Assembly: GCA_027486725.1 (NCBI GenBank)
Contig: JAIXOP010000002.1
Location: 62,001 to 126,000, forward strand
DNA from: Burkholderiales bacterium
GTDB lineage: Bacteria; Pseudomonadota; Gammaproteobacteria; Burkholderiales; Burkholderiaceae_A
DNA length: 64,000 nt
Reading direction: 5' to 3'
Below the pieces are notes generated by a model that worked only from the letters and a program-made list of their open reading frames with translations, had not been told where the DNA came from and ran no database searches. Of this stretch, positions 59,107 through 64,000 are shown piece by piece. The position numbers and the translations under genes were made by a program. The stretch's first letter is position 1. Every line of letters starts with the position of its first letter.

Positions 59107-59322
59107 TTACTTCTTCTCGGGGGCAGCAGGCGCTGCGGGCTGTGCCTCGTTGGCTGGGGCAGCAGCAGGGGCTGCGGCAGGAGCTGCTGCAGGGGCGGGC
59201 GCGCTGTGCGAGGTGTCCACACCGTGCTTCTCGCCGCCCATGTCGACGTTGTCGCCGCCGAGAGAGATCACATACAGGCTGATGGCAGCAAAGATGACAA
59301 ATGCGATGAAGATCTTGAGCAT
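59107..59322 (-). CDS. Small membrane-anchored Ala/Pro-rich protein
   Basis: A 71-residue protein of unknown function. One membrane helix is at about residues 3-21 (KIFIAFVIFAAISLYVISL), followed by a short polar part (GGDNVDMGGEKHG) and a tail of (A/P)-rich repeats (APAAAPAAAPAAAPA) ending EKK. AAGGA before the ATG is a good ribosome-binding site. It follows the symporter terminator by 19 bp, so it has its own promoter or relies on read-through. Confidence 0.7.
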   Translation of the reverse strand: MLKIFIAFVIFAAISLYVISLGGDNVDMGGEKHGVDTSHSAPAPAAAPAAAPAAAPANEAQPAAPAAPEKK

Positions 59323-59340
59323 GATTTTCCTTGAGGGTTG

Positions 59341-59370
59341 AAAAAACGAGGCCCTCGGGTGAGGGCCTCG
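59341..59370 (-). terminator. Intrinsic terminator of the MHS symporter gene
   Basis: A perfect 10-bp stem CGAGGCCCTC/GAGGGCCTCG (59347-59356 with 59361-59370), a 4-nt loop, then six T on the minus strand (59346-59341). Confidence 0.9.
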
Positions 59371-59395
59371 GCACTACCTAAACGCAACGTGAATC

Positions 59396-61090
59396 TTAAT
59401 CGTTGGCGTAGATGTCCACGTCCTTGGTCTCACGCAGGAAGAGCAGACCAATCACGAAGGTTGCTGCAGCGATCACGATGGGGTACCAGAGGCCGTAGAA
59501 CATGTTTCCGTTCTGGGCGACCATCGCGAAGGCAATCGTGGGCATCAGTCCACCGAACCAGCCGTTGCCGATGTGATAAGGCAGCGACATGGAGGTGTAA
59601 CGGATCCGGGTCGGGAAGAGCTCCACCAGAGCTGCCGCGATCGGGCCATACACCATGGTGACGTAGATCACGAGGATCGTCAGGATGGCAACGATCTTCC
59701 ACCAGGCAGTCGACATGAATGCAATCGGGTCTGCTTTGGCGGGGTAGCCAGCCACCTTCAAGGCCTCGCTCACCTGCTTCTTGAAGCCGTCGATCTGGGC
59801 CTTGCTCTCGGCGGTGAACTTCTGGTTCTCGACCACACCCACAGGAGCAATGATTTCCGTCTCGCCGATCTTCACGACTGCAGGGCCGGGCTGTGCTGCC
59901 ACCAGGTTGGTGTAGCTGACCGACTGCTGAGCCAGATAGCGCTTGGCGATGTCGCACGACTTGGTGAAGTCGATCTCACGCGCCACGGGGTTGCCCTGGA
60001 AGGAGCAGTCGCCCGCTGCTGCCGAGACGCTGACCTGAGCGGTGGCCTGAGCGGCAGCCAGCTTGGGGTTGGCGACTTGGGTGAGCGCGTTGAAGAGCGG
60101 GAAGTAGGTCACCACGGCGAGGGCAAGGCCGGCCAGGATGATCGGCTTGCGGCCGATGCGGTCGGACAGGCCACCGAAGATCACGAAGAAGGGCGTGCCG
60201 ATGATCAGCGACACCGCAACCAGGATGTTGGCCGTCGCACCGTCCACCTTCAGCACGTTCTGCAGGAAGAACAGGGCGTAGAACTGACCGGAGTACCAGA
60301 CCACGGCCTGACCTGCGACCATGCCAACGAGGGCGAGGATCACAATCTTCAGGTTTTTCCACTGGCCGAAGGACTCACCCAGGGGCGACTTCGAGGTCTT
60401 GCCTTCTTCCTTCATCTTCTTGAAGGCGGGCGACTCGTTCATCTGCATCCGAATCCAGACCGAGATGCCCAGAAGCACGATGGAGAGCAGGAACGGAATG
60501 CGCCATCCCCAGTCGGCAAATGCTTCTTCGCCCATGTAGGTCCGCGTTCCCAGAATCACGATCAGGGAGAGGAACAGACCCAGGGTGGCGGTGGTTTGAA
60601 TCCACGAGGTGTAGAAACCACGCTTGCCGTGCGGGGCGTGCTCAGCAACGTAGGTTGCGGCACCACCGTACTCGCCACCCAGTGCCAGACCCTGAAGCAT
60701 CCGAAGGATGATGAGGATGACAGGAGCTGCGATGCCAATTGCTGCGTAGTTCGGCAGGACGCCCACGATGAAGGTGGAGGCACCCATGATCAGAATCGTC
60801 ACCAAGAAGGTGTACTTACGGCCGATCAGGTCGCCGAGGCGGCCGAACACCAGTGCGCCAAAGGGACGGACAACGAAACCAGCTGCGAACGCCAGCAGCG
60901 CGAAGATGAACGCAGCCGAGGGATCGAGGCCAGAGAAGAACTGCTTGGCAATGATGGCTGCGAGCGAGCCGTAAAGGTAAAAGTCGTACCACTCGAACAC
61001 GGTACCCAGCGACGAGGCGAAGATGACCTTCTTCTCTTCACCTGTCATTGGGCGCGATGCCTGCGCATCTTTCAGCGATTGAGTCGCCAT
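59396..61090 (-). CDS. MFS metabolite:H+ symporter (MHS family) with large extra loop
   Basis: A 564-residue member of the ShiA/ProP-type metabolite:proton symporters. FEWYDFYLYG near residue 32 and the loop motif GRLGDLIGRK at 83-92 are diagnostic, and GGEYGGAATYVAEHAP follows. Between segments near residues 335 and 462 there is an insertion of about 125 residues with two Cys (362, 379) that could form a disulfide in the periplasm. The substrate (an organic acid, betaine or shikimate-like) is unknown. AGGAG precedes the ATG. Confidence 0.88.
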   Translation of the reverse strand: MATQSLKDAQASRPMTGEEKKVIFASSLGTVFEWYDFYLYGSLAAIIAKQFFSGLDPSAAFIFALLAFAAGFVVRPFGALVFGRLGDLIGRKYTFLVTILIMGASTFIVGVLPNYAAIGIAAPVILIILRMLQGLALGGEYGGAATYVAEHAPHGKRGFYTSWIQTTATLGLFLSLIVILGTRTYMGEEAFADWGWRIPFLLSIVLLGISVWIRMQMNESPAFKKMKEEGKTSKSPLGESFGQWKNLKIVILALVGMVAGQAVVWYSGQFYALFFLQNVLKVDGATANILVAVSLIIGTPFFVIFGGLSDRIGRKPIILAGLALAVVTYFPLFNALTQVANPKLAAAQATAQVSVSAAAGDCSFQGNPVAREIDFTKSCDIAKRYLAQQSVSYTNLVAAQPGPAVVKIGETEIIAPVGVVENQKFTAESKAQIDGFKKQVSEALKVAGYPAKADPIAFMSTAWWKIVAILTILVIYVTMVYGPIAAALVELFPTRIRYTSMSLPYHIGNGWFGGLMPTIAFAMVAQNGNMFYGLWYPIVIAAATFVIGLLFLRETKDVDIYAND

Positions 61091-61285
61091 ATTGAAGTCT
61101 CCTAAGATGAACTGAGTTCCGAAGCGGGTAGCCTCGGTACCAGGTTGATGCAGGGGTGACTATAGCGATCGCTGCCCCGATTCACGAGGCCAAACGGTTA
61201 GGGTTTCAACCACCATGGAATCCCATGGTGTGTCGGCGGGGAAAGCCCGGAAGCCTTGATTTGACAGGCCTTCCGGGCAGACCGG
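61091..61285. promoter_or_regulatory. Region between antiporter and symporter genes: palindrome and hairpin
   Basis: CACCATGG (61211-61218) and CCATGGTG (61223-61230) form a perfect 8-bp inverted repeat around AATC, a possible operator. TATAGT on the minus strand at about 61160 is a possible -10 for the symporter. GCCCGGAAG (61245-61253) with CTTCCGGGC (61270-61278) may end the antiporter transcript, but the T-run behind it is only three bases. Confidence 0.45.
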
Positions 61286-62557
61286 TCAAAGCATCTGGAA
61301 GGCCAAAATGGTGATCAGGGTTGGCCCTAGAGCGCCCAAAAACAGGTACTGCGGAGCGATGTTTTGGTCGGGAAAAAACCGGCGAAGAATGGATGCGCCC
61401 GCGGGGTTGGGTGCATTGGCGATGATGGTCAGGCCGCCACCGGTGACCGCACCGGCCACCACGGCATATTTGAACTCATCGGAGAGCCCCTCCACCAACG
61501 AGGCGAGGTAGGTGAGGGCTGCGTTGTCGGTGATCGCGGTCAGTGCTGTGGCGCCGTAGTAAACGCTGGTGGGAGTCATGGAGCTCAGCGCGGGCTGCAG
61601 CCACCACGACTGCAGACCGCCCAGGACCACCAGGCCTGCCAAGAAGAAGGCCACCATGAGGCCCTCGCGCAGGATGAGGCGGTCTTGGTGCTGCTGGTAG
61701 GCCGTGGCCAGCCCCATAAAGAGCAGAAACACAGCGAGGAAGATGGCGGGATGGTGCGCGGCCAGCACCACGGCGGTGATCAGCAGCAGGTGGATGGCGA
61801 TGAGAAGCCCGGGCACTCGGGTGGGCTGCTCGGTGTGGAGGTCGCCAGACTGCATCTGCTGCTGAATGCTCAGCAGGGTGCGCCGAAAGATCAGGGTGAC
61901 AAGAGTGGCATTGACCGAGACCGCCACCGCCGCCTTCCAGCCAAACTGGGTCGCCATGAAGTGCGTGTCCCAGCCCCAAGTGCCTGCCACCATGAGGACC
62001 GGGGGCGCAGCAAAGTGGGTCAGCGTGCCGCCAATCGAGACATTCACAAAGAGCACACCGATGGTCGCGTATTTGAACGCCGCCGAGGTGGGGGCCTTGA
62101 AGACGACCTGGGCGAGCAGCAGCGCAGCCAGGGTCATGGCGGCGGGCTCGGTAATGAACGAGCCCAACAGCGGGACCACCGAGAGCAGCACCCAGTAGTT
62201 GGCCAGAGCCCTGGGCAGTGGGAGCGCGCGGGTGATGAGGTCGGTGAGCATTCGGGCCGCCGACATGACGGGGCGGCTTGCCGCAATGACCATGATCACA
62301 AAGACAAAGAGGGGCTCTGTGTAGTTGCGTGTGTCGATGTAGTCCACCGCCTTGCTGAGCCCCTCGCCCAGCACCAGCCAGCCAAAGAGGATGAAGGCCC
62401 AGAAGCCAAAGACGGCCTCGACTTCGCCCAGCAAATGAAAGACTCCATGGTGCTTTGGGTGACGGTGGGCGAGTCGCTCGAACACCGGGGTGGAGAAGGT
62501 GTGGAGGATGGCAATGGCGAAGATGACGGCGGCGACGAGTTCGGTGGTGGGGGACAT
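61286..62557 (-). CDS. Putative Na+/H+ antiporter (Na_H_antiport_2-like)
   Basis: A 423-residue protein with about 11-12 hydrophobic segments. Features fit the putative Na+/H+ antiporter family distantly related to NhaD: FITEPAAMTLAALLL, VNVSIGGTLTHFAAPPVLM and AITDNAALTYL, with charged residues inside membrane segments. The C-terminal NAPNPAG motif resembles ion-binding loops of the IT superfamily. Function in ion homeostasis is inferred. The start at MSPTTELVAA is chosen; sequence before it is not coding-like. Confidence 0.82.
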   Translation of the reverse strand: MSPTTELVAAVIFAIAILHTFSTPVFERLAHRHPKHHGVFHLLGEVEAVFGFWAFILFGWLVLGEGLSKAVDYIDTRNYTEPLFVFVIMVIAASRPVMSAARMLTDLITRALPLPRALANYWVLLSVVPLLGSFITEPAAMTLAALLLAQVVFKAPTSAAFKYATIGVLFVNVSIGGTLTHFAAPPVLMVAGTWGWDTHFMATQFGWKAAVAVSVNATLVTLIFRRTLLSIQQQMQSGDLHTEQPTRVPGLLIAIHLLLITAVVLAAHHPAIFLAVFLLFMGLATAYQQHQDRLILREGLMVAFFLAGLVVLGGLQSWWLQPALSSMTPTSVYYGATALTAITDNAALTYLASLVEGLSDEFKYAVVAGAVTGGGLTIIANAPNPAGASILRRFFPDQNIAPQYLFLGALGPTLITILAFQML

Positions 62558-62714
62558 GGGGATCGCTGGGGATGTGGGTGGGGGTGGGATCTCTGCGGGT
62601 GCTTGGCAGCAGTGTAAAGAGGTGGCGCCGAAGGCATGGAAGCCTTGTAAATGCTGAAAAGAGAGCGTGCCGTCTACGCTAGAGCCTGATGGCGTGCGCT
62701 CAAGCATACTGACT

Positions 62715-63737
62715 TCAAGCAGCGTTGATCTGCTGCTCTAGCGCCTCACAAGCCTGCATGAGATCACCGAATGCCAGTGCCTGACCGACCATGACATCGT
62801 CTGCAATCATCAGGGAATAGTCCTCGGCCAACGCATCCCGCGCCTGTCCGACAGGTGCCAGCTGCAAATGTCCGCTGACTGCGTGCACATAGTTGATGAC
62901 CTGCCCATGGGCATCCTTTTCGGAGAAAAAGAACGACTTGTGCTGTGCGACGGCCAACGCCAGTACCCTGTCACCGATGGCTTGTTGAAAGTGCTCGCTG
63001 CGCGCTAGGGCGATCAGGTCATGCCAGTGCCGTGCATAGCGCTCACCACGAATGCGGCCTTGCGCGCAGAACACATGCGCCGCTGTAGCTTTTTCCCAGA
63101 AGGTGCGTGCGGCGCTCATGGTCAGTGGATTTGCGGTGGGAAACAGCACGTTGGCAACCTGGCCGGCCATGTCGCAACTGACGGCCTGCGCCGTATGCGG
63201 TTCGCCAGTGGAACGTGCACCGAACTCCAGTGCCACTTCTGGTTTGACGTAGCCGGTGCCGGTTTTGACCGGGACATAGCAGAGCAGCAGCTTCTCGTTT
63301 TCTTTCCCGGAGATCACCAGTTTGGCATCTAGGCCCGCGTTGCTCAGCGCGGTCTGCAAGATCGGCTGCACTTCGCTGGCAATCCAGTCTGGCAGACGCT
63401 CTCGGACTGCCTTGGTCCATTTCCGGGCTTGGCTGCTGGAGACAGGCAATTCATTGGACTCGCCCATCAAGTCAGGAATCAACCGGCGAATGTCATAGGT
63501 CAGGTCGATATCTTCCGAAAACCGGTCGATGATTCGATACACCTTGGACAGCGACGTCCCGCCTTTGAAGGTCAGGGCCGTCGCCAGCGGAGAGGTCTCG
63601 CCATAAAGCGCCGACAACGCCCAGACCACCCAGACATCTTTTTCCAGTAGATGGGCGGGCCTGCCCATGGCGGCACTGGCGATCTCCAGCACTTCGCGTT
63701 GATCGTCTCTGCTCAGATTCAGGAAGTGTTCATCCAC
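62715..63737 (-). CDS. AbiEii-type nucleotidyltransferase toxin
   Basis: A 340-residue DUF1814/AbiEii protein, the toxin half of a type IV toxin-antitoxin and phage abortive-infection pair. The nucleotidyltransferase motif GGTSLSK is at 59-65 and SEDIDL at 74-79. The GTG at 63737 is preferred: GAGGAA lies about 8 nt upstream and it overlaps the antitoxin stop by 8 nt. Codon and base use is visibly less GC-rich than in the rest of the window, suggesting acquisition. Confidence 0.87.
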   Translation of the reverse strand: MDEHFLNLSRDDQREVLEIASAAMGRPAHLLEKDVWVVWALSALYGETSPLATALTFKGGTSLSKVYRIIDRFSEDIDLTYDIRRLIPDLMGESNELPVSSSQARKWTKAVRERLPDWIASEVQPILQTALSNAGLDAKLVISGKENEKLLLCYVPVKTGTGYVKPEVALEFGARSTGEPHTAQAVSCDMAGQVANVLFPTANPLTMSAARTFWEKATAAHVFCAQGRIRGERYARHWHDLIALARSEHFQQAIGDRVLALAVAQHKSFFFSEKDAHGQVINYVHAVSGHLQLAPVGQARDALAEDYSLMIADDVMVGQALAFGDLMQACEALEQQINAA

Positions 63738-64000
63738 GAATCGCTTCCTCGCTGATGGCGCGTGACATCCAGCCGGGCAGGGTGGCACGGGCATTCATGA
63801 GCAGTTGCCATTCTTCCGCAGGCAGCTCCCGGTGCAACTGATCCAGCGAATGCTGCGCTTGTGTCGGTCCTAGCCATGCCAGTGCGCGCACCGCCGCTCC
63901 AGCCGGACGTGTGCCCAGTGCCAGCATCCAGTTTGGCGCATGTTTCACCAGCACTTCCGTTTGCCCCAGCTTCAGGGTGCGCGTGCGCCCGGAGGTCATG
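63730..64000 (-). CDS. AbiEi-like antitoxin, C-terminal part (cut by window end)
   Basis: At least 90 residues ending in ATLPGWMSRAISEEAIRG, with ALAWLGP and a charged helix in between, like the C-terminal domain of AbiEi/DUF6088 regulators that bind their own promoter. The frame is open to the right edge, and the first Met seen is probably internal. Identity rests mostly on its position directly before the AbiEii toxin. Confidence 0.65.
   Translation of the reverse strand, partial: MTSGRTRTLKLGQTEVLVKHAPNWMLALGTRPAGAAVRALAWLGPTQAQHSLDQLHRELPAEEWQLLMNARATLPGWMSRAISEEAIRG

Overview
The window is high-GC bacterial chromosome, almost fully coding, most like a betaproteobacterium of the order Burkholderiales. 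Supporting signs are an APS-type sulfate assimilation cluster with a DUF934 gene, RNase E with a long Arg/Gly-rich tail, a PA3286-like second KASIII, a thiD-thiC-thiO-thiS-thiG cluster behind a TPP riboswitch, and the order rne / rluC ... rpmF-plsX-fabH-fabD-fabG-acpP-fabF followed by rpoE-rseA-rseB-degP-lepA-lepB-rnc-era-recO-pdxJ-acpS. No genus is claimed. There is no CRISPR array, transposase, integrase or rRNA.

1-5180 (minus): assimilatory sulfate reduction to sulfide (cysI, DUF934, cobA, cysH, cysD, cysN; cysN leaves the window). 5338-8103 (plus): TerC membrane protein, glycerate kinase, RraA-like protein. 8209-15463 (plus): topoisomerase IV (parE, parC), htpG and two small c-type cytochromes, closed by a terminator that lies inside the convergent moaA. 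15494-19507 (minus): moaA and rne. A 497-bp gap separates rne from rluC and holds the rne leader.

20005-44111 (plus, apart from maf) is one long housekeeping run: rluC, a HAD phosphatase, an S49 peptidase, maf, yceD-rpmF, the fatty-acid genes, the sigma-E envelope-stress genes, signal peptidase, RNase III, Era, RecO, PdxJ, AcpS, NagZ, a family-5-type uracil-DNA glycosylase, UvrC and PgsA, ending in tRNA-Gly and tRNA-Cys as in enteric bacteria. Many neighbours overlap by 4 nt, so translation is probably coupled.

44407-54000 is more accessory: an MFS exporter, the second KASIII (fabH2), a two-partner-secretion-type outer-membrane pore (TpsB), two paralogous low-complexity lipoproteins, an AEC transporter, a MaoC hydratase, an unannotated 23-codon membrane ORF and a small HNH protein. 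The first lipoprotein lies beside tpsB and the second is wedged between thiG and thiE. Each has its own leader and its own intrinsic terminator. This pore plus lipoprotein pair is the best candidate here for an undescribed system.

54000-59050 (minus) is the thiamine pathway behind a TPP riboswitch whose conserved 3' part carries the thiD ribosome-binding site. 59107-62557 (minus) holds a small Ala/Pro-rich membrane protein, a metabolite:H+ symporter and a putative Na+/H+ antiporter. The right edge carries a lower-GC AbiE-type toxin-antitoxin pair, probably acquired; its antitoxin is cut by the window end.
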